A stretch of DNA of 64,000 nt from Paulinella micropora (taxonomy: Eukaryota; Cercozoa; Imbricatea; Euglyphida). Under the pieces are notes generated by a model that was given only the letters and a program-made list of their open reading frames with translations, was not told the DNA's origin and searched no databases. Both the position numbers and the translations under genes were made by a program. Each line of letters starts with the position of its first letter. The stretch's first letter is position 1. Below are positions 9,135-30,283 of this stretch, piece after piece. The stretch is from NCBI GenBank assembly GCA_009731375.1, contig BJOX01000124.1:131555-195554 (forward strand), read 5' to 3'.

Positions 9135-9912
9135 ACCTGGAGAGTGTATGCGATATGGCCAACGATACGTTGGCTAATATTAATGTCGCAGGCGCGTAAT
9201 TCATAACGGCTAATAGGGTGTGATTGGATGAAATATGTTGCTGATGAAAGGAAGCATAGAAGGGGTGAATGGAAAGGCGAAGGCGGAGGTTACGGGAACG
9301 ATGGTCTTGACCATTGAACTCTACTCCGGTAAGTCCTTTAACATTCAGTTCTATGTCTGTCCGGAATATTCGGGGGGATTGCTGATCGGGTTCAAGCAGC
9401 TCAATAAGATGAATACATTAATTGACTGCCGGTCGGGTTTGGTGCACTATGGAATTAGTGATGATGACGCGGAGGATATGGTGAGGGGGCGGACGGCAGT
9501 TCCTCTCTTCCATACGGATACTTACGCGGTATCGTTCACCAAGCAAGGGGCGACCAATGGCAATGACCCACATGCAATTGCGCGAAGCGCAAGGGTGCAG
9601 TTGGTTATACCAAAGCCATATCAGCACCCAGCGTTGGACAATTATTACAAGGATTTCCAACCAGAGTACCGCGGGCTTGCGGGAAAGGCTAGGAAAGTTG
9701 TTCGACGTTGGGAAAAGGCATCGGTGGAGGACTTAATTCAGGGCCGTAGTGCCCAGATTATAGCCTGCACTATGGAAGAACTTAACATGGAAGTGGAAGC
9801 GTGTATGGCAGGTTCAGGGATGGAAAGAAGGGGCCTTATGTGTTCATTCAGAACCGATACTGCTTCCATGCGAAAGCATCACAGGGGAATAGGCCGTTGT
9901 TTGAGCCGCTAA
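9065..9912 (+). pseudogene. Aspartic protease domain, active site degraded
   Basis: Upstream part (frame of 9122) reads MANDTLANINVAGA at 9152-9196, then TAA, then FITANRV. It aligns with the usual (L/I)DSGA..FI active-site loop but has V-A in place of the catalytic D-S/T. The downstream part is in another frame from 9235: beta-strand-like MVLTIELYSGKSFNIQFYV, then GGLLIGFKQLNKMNTLIDC, which matches the C-terminal (I/L)LG(M)D.L motif of retropepsins. The enzyme would normally process Gag-Pol; this copy cannot. The residue after the motif and up to 9912 is unassigned linker. Confidence 0.55.
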
Positions 9913-10303
9913 TGGAAGCGCGGGTCTCAACGGGTGGAACGGAGGACGAGATTAGTGATTTTGTGGGGAACATGTGGGGTGACAAACCTCTTTGTCCACG
10001 GAATTCCGGGGAGACGGCGAAGTTGCTCACGAAATATTTCGAGGGTGACAAACCGTTTTCCATGATCTTACCGTTCCATGAAAAGGCGTTATGGGCGGAT
10101 GAAGTTTTGGACCGGATGATGGATCACCCGATCCCGGTGCCGTCTAGAAAGCAACATTTGGTGATTGCTTGTAGGATGGGCACAAGGGAACTGGAGTTGC
10201 CTAACGGAACTCGCTTAAGGGGTGTGACCTTCAGAAGATACGGGAACAGGCGTTCACGTGCTTCACGGGGTTTTACACAAAGAAGGCGCCTATCCAGTAT
10301 GCT
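9913..10303 (+). other. Protease-RT linker, frameshifted
   Basis: A frame open across 9801-10307 reads plausibly in parts (FEPLMEARVSTGGTEDEISD, PFSMILPFHEKALWADEVLD). No domain recognised. It ends where the RT frame opens. Confidence 0.35.
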
Positions 10304-11605
10304 TTGATTCTGGATCGAATGGCGAATCTGGGTAAGTGGGATGAGTTTTCGGAAGTCAAATACCATCAAAAGGAAGTGGAGATGCCCTCCGAGGATGGCC
10401 TAGTGGAGGATGCGTGGTCGGACATGGCGGAGGCACCCGGACTTAAGGCTCGGATGGATGCCCAGTCATGGGGGGATAGAATGGCTCAGATGCGAGCGGA
10501 TTGGAAAGGAAAGGAAGAGGATCTTAACAGCCTTCAGGAGGTGATGTCCAAGGAGAAGGAGATCTTTGATCCGCCGAGACCGGGCACGGTCAAGCATTAT
10601 GAGGCTCATCTCAGGAAGGTACCAGGGATGAATATCACGCATGCCTCTAGGAGGTCTATTCTGGGCCGTAAGGAGGAGAGCATTGCCCAGGAGAAGGCAG
10701 AGGAGCTGCAGGCTGATGATTTCACGGAGTTTTCGGACTCCCCGATTTCGTCTCATGTGCGCATGGTTCCGAAGCCGGATGGGGCACTGAGATTTTGTGT
10801 GAATTACTATCGGGCGAACAAGATCATCGAGGGAGAGCGGTATCTGCTGCCTAAGATCGATGACTGTATGCGCAAGTTGAAACACGCGAAATATTACTCG
10901 GTGTTGGACCTCAAGAATGGGTTCTGGCAGATCCCGCCCAGTAGGAAGAGCAGGTGGCTTACAGCGTTTGTGGTGGGGATGACGCTATACCAATGGAAGG
11001 TACTGCCGATGGGTCTGAGGAACTCACCGGGCATATTTCAGGCAGCAATGCAGAAGATGCTCGGACGCCAGTTTGAGGATGGTAGGGCAGGTGGGTTTAT
11101 GGAGAAGTATGGGCAGAAGGCGGACGATTACGCTTTCTGTTACACAGATGATATTATTATCTACTCCAATACCATGGAGGAACATCTGGCCCACATCCAG
11201 GATGTTTTCCGACGGGTGAGAGAGTTTGGTCTCAAGGTGAACATGGACAAGTGCCAGTTTGCCACCCGACAGGTTACATACCTAGGATATGATATCTCGA
11301 ACGGGACGGTAGCGATTGCGGCTAAGAAGAGGGATGCTGTGGAAGGCATTAAGCGGCCTCAGACGCGGTCGGAGTTGTTCTCCTTCATTGCGCTTGCGCA
11401 ATATTACAGTCAGTTCTTTCCGAATTGGTCGGATACGGTTAAGCCGTTGAGGGAGCTGTACTTGAAAGGCGATGTACGAGAATGGACGCCTAAACAGGAG
11501 GAGACGTTTGAGTTCATTAAGGACATGTTGACTCGTGATCCCAAGTTTAACAAGGATTGCATCTTGATGATGCCGGATGTGGATGAACAGTATGTGCTAC
11601 ACTGA
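10304..11605 (+). CDS. pol: Reverse transcriptase domain of Ty3/gypsy Pol
   Basis: 433 uninterrupted codons. An N-terminal 140-residue linker leads into the RT fold: SSHVRMVPKPDGALRFCVNY (block 1-2), YSVLDLKNGFWQIP with the first catalytic Asp, LPMGLRNSPGIFQAAM, and the catalytic FCYTDDIIIYS (YTDD variant of Y-x-D-D), then YLGYDIS. The connection ends with a frameshift at about 11595 into RNase H. This is the best-preserved part of the element and all three catalytic aspartates are present. Confidence 0.9.
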   Translation: MILDRMANLGKWDEFSEVKYHQKEVEMPSEDGLVEDAWSDMAEAPGLKARMDAQSWGDRMAQMRADWKGKEEDLNSLQEVMSKEKEIFDPPRPGTVKHYEAHLRKVPGMNITHASRRSILGRKEESIAQEKAEELQADDFTEFSDSPISSHVRMVPKPDGALRFCVNYYRANKIIEGERYLLPKIDDCMRKLKHAKYYSVLDLKNGFWQIPPSRKSRWLTAFVVGMTLYQWKVLPMGLRNSPGIFQAAMQKMLGRQFEDGRAGGFMEKYGQKADDYAFCYTDDIIIYSNTMEEHLAHIQDVFRRVREFGLKVNMDKCQFATRQVTYLGYDISNGTVAIAAKKRDAVEGIKRPQTRSELFSFIALAQYYSQFFPNWSDTVKPLRELYLKGDVREWTPKQEETFEFIKDMLTRDPKFNKDCILMMPDVDEQYVLH

Positions 11606-12611
11606 TGCGTCTAAGTACGCGGTCGGGGCGGTCCTACAGCAATACGATGATAAGGGGGTCTTGCGGCCGATCATGTAGAGCCGAAAGCTCAATAAGGCAG
11701 AACAGAACTACTGTACGAGGCAGAGGGAAGCCTTGGCGGTGGTTTGGTCGTTTATAAGACTCAGAGAATACTTATGGGGGTCACGGGATATCGTGGGAAG
11801 GACGGACCACCAGAACCTTATGTGGTTGATGACGAACGATTGCACGGGCAGGCTGGCCAGGTGGCAGGCCTTGCTGTCGTGTTATGACTTCACCGTCAAA
11901 TATATTCCCGGCAAGAAGAATATTGTCGCAGACTCATTGTCGAGGGTCAATTACTCAACCCCATCCGCATGTCTGGCTGCGATGCAGCAGATGGACGAGT
12001 TCGAGGACTTGGCGTTGAGGAAGGATCAAAAGGATATCTTGCCGGCGAACATGATCTTCTATGCCAATAAGGCTCACCCGGGGTCTAGCGGAAAGGAGCC
12101 TCGGGTGATGGAGGCGAAAAAGGGGGAATACAGGAGGGTCATGATGTCTCAGTTGGAACGGGAGGTTGGCCAAGCAGAGTGCTGTAGGGAGCACTTTGCG
12201 GAGGAGGCCGTGCAACTCCTGAATGAATATGAGGCCGATAAGGCCGCTATTCTGAATGAGGATAAGGCGGAGCATGAGTGCTACTGTTGCCAAGGGCACG
12301 CGGCACCGGCCGTCCGAACCTACGTGGAAGACCCGGGCGTGGAAGCGGCTCCAGAGCCGGAGGTGACCTCAATAGAGCCGGTGGGGGCTTCGGAGGGGTT
12401 GGGGCCGGATTCCAGGCCTCAAGTGGGAATCCAGGTAGAGGATGGTACAGTGCGTATCGCGTCGGTAGAGGCATGGAGACAGTGCCAGAGGGCCGATGAA
12501 CAGTACAAGGACTTGATCCGGTACTTTCTGGCAAAGGACGAGCTGTTGCTGACGAAGAAGATCCGGTCACGGCTCAAGACTCTGGCATGGCGGGATGGTC
12601 TTCTGTGATAT
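11595..12611 (+). pseudogene. RNase H domain and linker, two in-frame stops
   Basis: The frame begins with CYTDASKYAVGAVLQQ (first catalytic Asp), hits TAG at 11676-11678, continues with QREALAVVWSF (Glu) and RTDHQNLMWL (Asp), and ADSLSRV marks the end of the domain. A proline- and glutamate-rich linker follows with a Cys/His cluster (HECYCCQGH). A TGA at 12606-12608, same frame, separates it from the integrase N-terminus and looks like a mutated Trp codon. RNase H would degrade the RNA strand of the cDNA hybrid. Confidence 0.8.
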
Positions 12612-13654
12612 ATGGGCAAGACGGCGGAGACGGCCAAGAACCCGGAGAGGTGGGTCTTATGGGTCCCAGCCAAACTGAGACAGATGATCTACGTAGCGTC
12701 GCACGTAGTCCCGTTGGTTAATCACCCGGGGGTGCAGAGGACGCAGTGGATTATCAAGAGGAGGTTCTGGTGGGAAGGAATGGATAAGTTCATTAAGGAG
12801 AGGGTCAAGGGCTGCACGACCTGTCAGTTGAACAAAAAACACCCAGTGGAAGGGAGAATCCCGGTGGGGAAATTTACATTGCTGGAAAGGTGCCGTTGCC
12901 AGCGGTGGGGCCGTTACCGTACAATCCGAGGGCTAATGGCAAGATTGAGCGGGTGTATAGACCGCTCAAGTCGGCTCTGAGGACCTACTGCAAGAAGAGT
13001 CAGCTCTTGTGGAGAGAGGTGGTCCCGAGCTTTGTTTTCGCTATGAACGCGATGCAGTCGAAGGCTCTTGGAGCGGGGGCGGAATGTAGGTCCCCGTATC
13101 AGGTGGTGTTCGGGCAGGAGCCGGTGATGCCCCAACACTTGGTGTATCAGGATGGACCTGGGCTTATGATGGACGAGGATGAGCTCTGGGGGGTTCGTAT
13201 GCGTGTCTCCATGGAGGCCATGCAAGCGGTAAGGCAAACGAGGCTGGCGGAACAGACCCGCCAGCTGACCAAAGAACCCTTAGAACAGGACTTGTCTATG
13301 GTGACGTATAAGCCAGGGGATATCGTCATGTTATACTACCCACAGGTTCCGAAAGGCATATCATCTAAGATGTTTGTGCACTGGAAGGGGCCTTATCAGG
13401 TGGTGCAACAGACGGGGCCGTTTAACTATCGGATTAGAGGCAGGGGGGAGAACAAGATTGTTAATGTTCGGCGCCTCATCAAGTACGATCCGTTCCTAAT
13501 GGAGAACGAGACGCTCCAGGAAGCGCTCGTCAGGGAAAAGGGAAAGTTTCAGGAATTGGGAACGGATAAGGAACCCGATGGTGGGAAACCCGGGACCGGA
13601 AGGGCCAGGAGGGGAAGAAGGCACGGGCCCCTGAAGAGGGCGTCGGCCGAATAG
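12612..13654 (+). pseudogene. Integrase with deleted catalytic core
   Basis: The N-terminal HHCC zinc domain is clear: H-x6-H in SHVVPLVNH followed by FWWEGM and CTTC at residue about 75. After GKFTLLE (12880) the sequence jumps to PYNPRANGKIERVYRPL in another frame (from about 12890). This is the last core motif, containing the catalytic Glu. About 100 residues carrying the two catalytic Asp are missing. The C-terminal domain is intact: KPGDIVMLYYPQVP, FVHWKGPYQV, NVRRLIKYDPFL (the GPY/F module). The copy could not integrate by itself. Confidence 0.8.
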
Positions 13655-14331
13655 GCTCCAAAGGGCCCGAAGCCGGGGAAAAGGGGTCAGATGCGAGTCG
13701 CAAGCCACCCACGGAGGCGGCGAAGAGGGCGGCAGAAAATGATCTGATCTACTCGGAACCGGGGACTAGGCCAAGTAAGCGTAGGAAGACGGAGGTGCAG
13801 GTGGAGCCGGAGGGGCCGGTTGAACCCTCGCAGGTGGATGTCAAGCACAAGTTGTGGAAGGAGGGTAATAAGACACTGGGGATGACGTGGGTTTTGGATC
13901 AGTTCTATCTGGTCAGGCCCCCATCTAAATTCGTTACAAAAGGAGACAAGGATGTTCTCTTTGTGATGAAGGTGGTGGGACTGGCTAAGGACTCGAGGAA
14001 GACTCGATCGTCTGAGAGTGCGCTTAGGAACCTTCCGCCTGTGCTGCAGTTTTACCGGTCTTGGGATAAGGATACGGAGGAGGACCGGATGTACCGCGAG
14101 TATGTCCCGGTATGGTGGGATGCTGCGAATAGGAAAGTATGGGATGCCAAAATAGATCCAGCCACACAGAAGGGTGACAAGGATCATGAGGCATGGACCA
14201 TATCGGCGTGGCCGAGGGGAGTGTTGGATTGCCCCTTCGAGTTACGCGACGGGCACATCCCGCAGAAGGTTTGGGACATGCTCAAGCAGAGCGGGGTTGA
14301 CTTGAGGCTAATCGGGTGCACACGCAACTGA
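13655..14331 (+). pseudogene. Extra C-terminal domain after integrase, shared with the second gypsy copy
   Basis: In the frame of 13795, open back to about 13655, the sequence reads RAAENDLIYSEPG, then LWKEGNKTLGMTWVLDQFYL, PPVLQFYRSWDK, EAWTISAWPRGVLDCPFELR and PQKVWDMLKQ, ending at TGA 14331. The fragment at 34690-35985 carries the same landmarks in order (NDLIYDRP, WKEGDAIGHISW, AFYLVRP, PVLHFWRSLD, AWTIQALPRGVLDIPFDL, HKIWDVL). The spacing is conserved, so it is a real domain selected at protein level. It has the alternation of a small beta-rich reader module (chromodomain or BAH would be the obvious candidates) but I cannot assign it. Confidence 0.7.
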
Positions 14332-15600
14332 AACGGTGCGGGGGAAGAAGCACCCAAGCCTAAAGTGAGGGGGAGCATCCGGGATGCGGATTTGGTAGAA
14401 GAAACGGAATTCGGGTCGGGGCAATGTTGGGCGCACATTGACCATAGTGTGTGGGAAATAGGATACTGAGAGTCCTACTCAACGTTAAAGCTTTACGGAC
14501 ACAGTACGTGGAGGGAACTCGGCGAGAAGGCCATCGTCGTTTTAAGGTTTGGACTTTGAGGTTCGGTCAATTCGGACTTCGGGCCAAGGCACCATTCACA
14601 TTTGACGGGTTGAACAGGGTCTGGTTGGTGGTCGGCCAGACTATGGGACTGTGACTTCGGGAAAATCGCGCGCGTAGGGTTGAAGACGTGGACTGGTCGA
14701 GTGTCAGATTCACGATCTTCGGGCAACATTAAGTCTTGGTACTTAGCCCACATGAAGCACAAGCCAATAATCTGTTGGATGGCTCTTGGTAAGAATTGAT
14801 CAAGGATCGAGCTGGGGAAGCTCTTGGGGTGGTGGACAGTCGGCTGGGATTCCCCAAAAAACCGGTACTGACGAGATTATACGAGTTGTAGTCTCCGTTG
14901 GTATTACTCCAGAAGTTGAGATCCGAGCGATCTCAAAGAAGGGGGAAGGGGTGCTATGTAACACCCACGGTATACTACATCGTTTTTACGCTATTGGTGT
15001 TTACGGGAATTTACTCGTGGAAGTAATTCCTTGTTTTTAAATGTATTTTAAGATGAATTCTTATTACATTTCCGGTTCTGAATAATACATCCGGTTTTAA
15101 TGTTGTTTTAGGATAAGGAATATGGAAAGAAAGCTAGGAAGCTTGGATCCCATAGGACCTTAAAACCTATATAATTCACATAACAGTTTACCGGCGCGGA
15201 GAAGGTTTTTAGGATGCAGATTACACTATTGTGTAGCATCCATATTGAATAACCTCCCACATTAATAGCGTTGACCCGATCCTTCTACAACACATCTAGT
15301 AACCGTTTGAAGTTAAGGAAAAAAGTCACGGAAATTCCGTGAAATTTGGGCTATATTCCCGTGACTGGGAATTTATGGCTAAATAAAGGGAAATTGCACT
15401 TATGGGTTGTTGTTTGTGGTATGTTTTGGCATTTGTGCATGTTACGGACGTAACGCATCGTGTCAGTTTACCTGTGTCAAAGGGACACTCCGTTTTTAGC
15501 GGTTTTTCCCTTTGGCTTGTTGTTGGGGTTCAAACCTGACTTCAGTTTCTACTTTAGAAGTGGAGGTGAGTCTTGAACCAGTTGTGTTCATTATTAAATT
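14332..15600 (+). repeat. Probable 3' LTR-like region
   Basis: Non-coding. Begins after a purine tract (gtgagggggag, about 14366) and contains GATTTGGTA shortly after, as does the region at 36100. Near 15540 it has a CTGACTTCAGTTT...GAGGTGA block that resembles one near 37030. No second copy on the 5' side of the element exists in the window, so LTR status rests on position and this resemblance. Confidence 0.35.
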
Positions 15601-16053
15601 CCATTTTTTTACTTTCCTTTGAGCTCGTAAGGGTAGACCTCCGGTCTAAATACACCGCGGCAGAGTAACTGTAACAGGACTGGCAGGATCTAATGAGTAA
15701 TGGCTCTAACGACACCGTCACTCTGATACGGCCGGTTACTACACTAATTATTACTATGATACTGTAAATATTAGTTCCAACACAATGTATTGTTTTTACA
15801 TTATTTTAATAATGTTTAACGATTTGCATCAGTAAAATCCTAGCTTGGGGTAGCTTGGGATAGCTTATTTCAGCTAAAAACGTAGACTCACATCCTGCCC
15901 AACGTTTGGTGAAGTTGTTCTTAATAAGAGTTCGTTGTATCTGCCTACTTGAAGAGTTGTATACAAACTTACAATCAATTATTAATAATATTCAATTTCT
16001 AATTTTGTGAATAAGGTCAAATCAATTTAGTTTGTCATATTTATTTCAATTAT
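15601..16053. other. Non-coding, AT-rich, unassigned
   Basis: No gene, repeat or RNA recognised. Confidence 0.4.
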
Positions 16054-16335
16054 AATATTGCTGTTGACATTCAAGACAACAACAAAAATTAGTTTTTCAT
16101 TTTTGTGTCAGATTTTCATTTTTGTGACAGTTTTTCATTTTTGTGACAAAAATTCAAATTTTCAAATTTAACGGTAACATTTCGCGAAAATTTACGATAT
16201 TTTGCGGACGAATATAGCCGTTAATTTGAAAAATTCAAATTTTCACCCAAAATCAAAATTCCAACCAAAACTGAAATTCCAACCAAAACAGAAAAATCAA
16301 TTTTTTTTGTTGTCTTGAATGTCAACAGCAATATT
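16054..16335. mobile_element. MITE, 282 bp, with about 29-bp terminal inverted repeats
   Basis: Left end AATATTGCTGTTGACATTCA continues AAGACAACAA; the right end is its exact reverse complement. The interior has three tandem copies of a TTTTTCATTTTTGTGACAG-like unit near the left end and two AATTCCAACCAAAAC units near the right end. TAT flanks both ends, a possible 3-bp target duplication. No coding capacity, so a non-autonomous DNA transposon. Confidence 0.8.
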
Positions 16336-16659
16336 TATTAATAACTTTCCGTTGTAATACTAATAAAAAGTATTACCGTCACGAAAGGAAAACAATTATT
16401 ACAGATAAGCTGAGTGGCATACTGTAAGAAAAGCGGCGAACTTGAAGTTGAAGAATTTACACTTCCGACTCCTTTTCAGCTCGGAGGCTAAGAAAAGCAA
16501 GCGTTCTTCAATTATTAAAGTCGTTCAGTGGAAACATGAAGAAAAAGAAGAAAATAAGAGCTTCAATGCTTCCTTTTCAGCTCTACGAAAAGCACTGCAA
16601 GCGTTCTTCATTATATGTTATAAAGTATGACCGTTAGTGCGAATGAGAAAAAAAAAAAA

Positions 16660-16691
<32 letters not shown>

Positions 16692-16799
16692 GAGATCATT
16701 CAAAACTTAATATAATACATCAGAAACAAATCAAACATTATCTTGTTCTGTAATTTGATTGTAATCACAGCAAGCTTAAAAAATGTACTGAAGTTGTAT
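16336..16799. other. Unassigned, with a 45-bp near-duplicate
   Basis: The block CTTTTCAGCTC...GAAAAGCA...CAAGCGTTCTTCA occurs twice (about 16470-16520 and 16572-16612). A short A-run plus GA array lies at 16649-16692. No gene seen. Confidence 0.4.
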
Positions 16800-16805
16800 A
16801 AATAT

Positions 16806-16974
16806 TTTTTTTTTGAATAAAATACTTGCCGCTCACTGATGATATGGCTGAGTGGGAAGACGAAGAGATAACAGATATTGGAAGAGTTAATTAAGTCTCA
16901 GTTAAAGAGGTGAACTCTTACGCACTTATTCCTACAAGTGGCAAGTATTCTATTAGATGATTAAAAGTGTTTGC

Positions 16975-17012
<38 letters not shown>
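16806..17012. mobile_element. Diverged copy of an inverted-repeat element ending in an A-run
   Basis: Left part reads TGAATAAAATACTTGCCGCT and right part GTGGCAAGTATTCTATTAGA...GTGTTTGCGT followed by poly-A; these match the ends of the element at 17199-17574. Confidence 0.55.
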
Positions 17013-17118
17013 NNNNNNNNNNNNNNNNNNNNNNNNNNNNNNNNNNNNNNNNNNNNNNNNNNNNNNNNNNNNNNNNNNNNNNNNNNNNNNNNNNNNNNNN
17101 NNNNNNNNNNNNNNNNNN
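17013..17118. other. Assembly gap between a poly-A and a poly-T run
   Basis: N run; A-run on its left (from 16978), T-run on its right (to 17198). Confidence 0.95.
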
Positions 17119-17198
<80 letters not shown>

Positions 17199-17201
<3 letters not shown>

Positions 17202-17574
17202 GCAAACACTGTTTTAATAAATACTTGCCACTCGTAGAGCCTGAGTGGGAAGCAGAAGAGGTAGAATGGAAGAGGTCTTTCTTGCACTTCTTTTTCGTTT
17301 CCTGTTTCTTTTCCTTTGGGCGGCCTTCTCCCTTCATTGCACTCTTGCTCTTTTGTCTTCTTTTCTTTTCTCTTTTCTTCTTCTCTTTGTCGTGACGGTT
17401 GCCTCCAGGCTTTCTGTTCTTTCTTCTCACCCCTTCTTTTGTTTCCTTTGTTGTTCTTTGCTTTCGTTCCCATATTTCACCTCTCTACATATACTCTCTA
17501 ATAGATCTACCTCACTTACTCTTCCCACTCATCTCTACGAGTGGCAAGTATTCTCTATTAAACAGTGTTTGCGT
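17199..17574. mobile_element. MITE-like element with 45-bp inverted ends
   Basis: AACGCAAACACTGTTTTAAT at 17199 continues through ACTTGCCACTCGTAGAG; the right end at 17531-17574 is its near reverse complement (CTCTACGAGTGGCAAGTATT...GTGTTTGCGT). Poly-T flanks the left and poly-A the right. A third right end occurs at 17628-17660 and a short internal piece (TTTGCCACTCGTAGAGCATG) at 37090. The CT-rich interior has no gene. Confidence 0.7.
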
Positions 17575-17684
17575 ACAAAAAAAAAAAAAAAAAAAAAAAA
17601 TTGGGGTCTCAAAGAGATAAAACGGAAGTGCAAGTATTTTATTAAAACAGTATTTGCGTTAAAAAAAAAGTGGTATCCAAAGAG

Positions 17685-18590
<906 letters not shown>

Positions 18591-18860
18591 TTTGATCTCA
18601 TCTTACTCAATTCGAAACTATAATGATACTGATTTATCATATCTCGTTCATAGTCGAAGTCAAAATTTTCCAGCGCTTTGCGCAACGGAGGTAATGTGAA
18701 AACGGGGTCCCTCCAAACGTGACGTGAGTAGAGAAGCTGAAAGGAAATGCAAGTAGAGCGTTCGGAAGGCGAGGTAGCAGCAGAGTTGAGCGTAGCGCGT
18801 GAAAGCAGCAGCGAGTGCAGTGCTCAGTGAGGTGTGTTGAAGTAGCAGCTAGTGCAGTGC
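18591..18860 (-). other. Probable 3' UTR / downstream region of the UPRT gene
   Basis: Follows the UPRT stop codon on the minus strand. Includes a diverged repeat of the last exon's end (18814-18845). Confidence 0.4.
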
Positions 18861-28326
<9,466 letters not shown>

Positions 28327-28836
28327 CTCACACACACACACATGATAGCTGGAAAGATGGAGAGATAGAAGTGGAAAGATATCGGAGGAAGGAATGGAAT
28401 GACGATGGATGGGGAAGGAAAGGTGGCGGAGGTGAGGAAGACGACGGCTACAAGGAGAGAGGCCGATGTTGGATGGAGGCGCAGGTGAGGATGCGGGAAT
28501 AACACATGATGGATGCAGGGAGGGATAGACTAATGGACTGTATACATGGAGGATGGAGGCATGGAGAAATGAAAACTCGCAGTAAGGCGGAATGGATGCT
28601 GGGACTAAGTATTGGCTGGATGGATCGACGAGCATGCGGCGACGGATGGAGGATGGAAGATGATGGATGTAGTGAGGGAAAGATAGTAATAATTTTTGTT
28701 TTTTCTTGTTTTTGTTTTTGGTTTTTTGTTGTTTTTGTTTTTGGTGTTCTTGGTGTTCTTGGTGTTGGCAGGTTACCGTCGCGAAACCACTCGGGGCCTG
28801 CAGACACACATACACACGCACGCAGCTATGACGGCC

Positions 28837-28837
<1 letters not shown>
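28327..28837. other. Unassigned sequence upstream of UPRT
   Basis: Contains GGATGGA-rich tracts and a TTTTTG-rich tract (28687-28765). Holds the candidate exon 28777-28797. Confidence 0.4.
28777..28797 (-). CDS. Candidate upstream UPRT exon
   Basis: TCTGCAG acceptor, 21 nt, GTAACC donor; phase matches the next exon and would read PEWFRD before GDFGANV. No family motif, so tentative. Confidence 0.35.
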
Positions 28838-28894
<57 letters not shown>

Positions 28895-28914
28895 TAGTAG
28901 TAGTAGTAGTAGTA

Positions 28915-28956
<42 letters not shown>

Positions 28957-28970
28957 AGTAGTAGTAGTAG
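28838..28970. repeat. AGT trinucleotide array
   Basis: About 44 units with three phase interruptions. Confidence 0.92.
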
Positions 28971-29567
28971 GTTTCTTTGTTGCTCTTGTATTGATTATAT
29001 TCCTTCGTTCGACCCGTTCTTTTCTTGCGCGTGTTCCATATATGCACAACTTTCTGGATATTTCGTCTTCCTTGCTTCATGTGTGCTTATTTTTGTTTAT
29101 GGTTTCGGTTCTGTTTTGCTTCCCTGTATTCACCCCCCCCCNNNNNNNNNNCTCGCGTGACCTGGTCGCTTGCCGGTGCGATAAGCCTGCGCTGTGGCCT
29201 GCTCCAACGCGTTCGCTCGGCCTACGCACAGATACACCAGTAAGTTAGTGAACCGGTGCACGGAGCCCGGCCTGCACCAAGATGCAGCACTGCGCCGCTG
29301 ACTGCAGACCGCGCGTTCATTTTTTCGCTTCGCCATGGGTCCATGTGAACAAGCATATTTCTCTCTTCCTTCCTTTCTGCCTTCCTTTCTTCCTTTCTTC
29401 CTTCTAGGGATAGGGTACTAAAGGGAAGGTAGCAGCGGGGCAGACCGCGCGCGCTTTCATCACTGTCTGCGCAGAGCAGCCGCACCTCAAACCACACAGA
29501 ACATCATGCATGCATGATATACACAAATGCGTCCTTACATAAAGACTACATAATCTCGGCACAGATA
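28971..29567. other. Unassigned sequence with a 10-N gap
   Basis: C-run then N at 29142-29151. A CTTC-rich tract at 29360-29405. No gene recognised. Confidence 0.4.
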
Positions 29568-29753
29568 GATGTTGTTGATGTTGTTGTTGTTGTTGTTGTT
29601 GTTGTGGTGGTGGTGGTGGTGGTGGTGGTCATTGTGGTTGCTGTGGTTGTGGTTGTTGTGGTTGTGGTTGTTGTTGTCGTTGTTGTTGTTGTGTTGTGTT
29701 GTTGTTGTTGTTGTTGTTGTTGTCGTCGTCGTCGTCGTCGTCATCGTCGGTTG

Positions 29754-29785
<32 letters not shown>

Positions 29786-29942
29786 GTTGTTATTGTTGCT
29801 GTCGTGGTGCTGGTGATGGTTCTTAGCTGTTGTTGTTGTTGTTGTTGTTAAATTCAATTAAAGTAATTAAACAAATGCCATGATGGTGCATGGCTAACGG
29901 CCTTCGAGCGCCACTTAAAGACAAGTAATAAAAATCTAATCG

Positions 29943-29978
<36 letters not shown>

Positions 29979-30079
29979 GTTGTTGTAGTTGTTGTTGTTG
30001 TTTGTTGTTGTTTGTTGTTGTTTGTTGTTGTTTATTGTTGTTGTTGTTGTTGTTGTTGTTTTCGTTGTCGTCGTCGTGG

Positions 30080-30120
<41 letters not shown>

Positions 30121-30248
30121 CTTCAATTTAATTAATAATCAATAACTAGTTGGAGTGTGGCTATCGACCAAATCACTAAAATGCCACTTTCATCCCCAGC
30201 CGTCGGACACCAGAGCTAATTCATTGAGCTTTAGGACACTAGGGCTCG

Positions 30249-30283
<35 letters not shown>

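Larger units (their letters stand above)
6017..15600 (+). mobile_element. Ty3/gypsy-class LTR retrotransposon, 5'-truncated and decayed
   Basis: Gene order Gag, protease, reverse transcriptase, RNase H, integrase, then an extra C-terminal domain is that of Ty3/gypsy. There is no recognisable 5' LTR before Gag. A purine tract (gtgagggggag) near 14366 may mark the start of a 3' LTR-like region. Reading shifts frame near 6290, 6560, 9060, 9200, 10300 and 11600, has in-frame stops at 11676 and 12606, and lacks the integrase core. GC content is far above the AT-rich sequence on its left. Confidence 0.85.
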
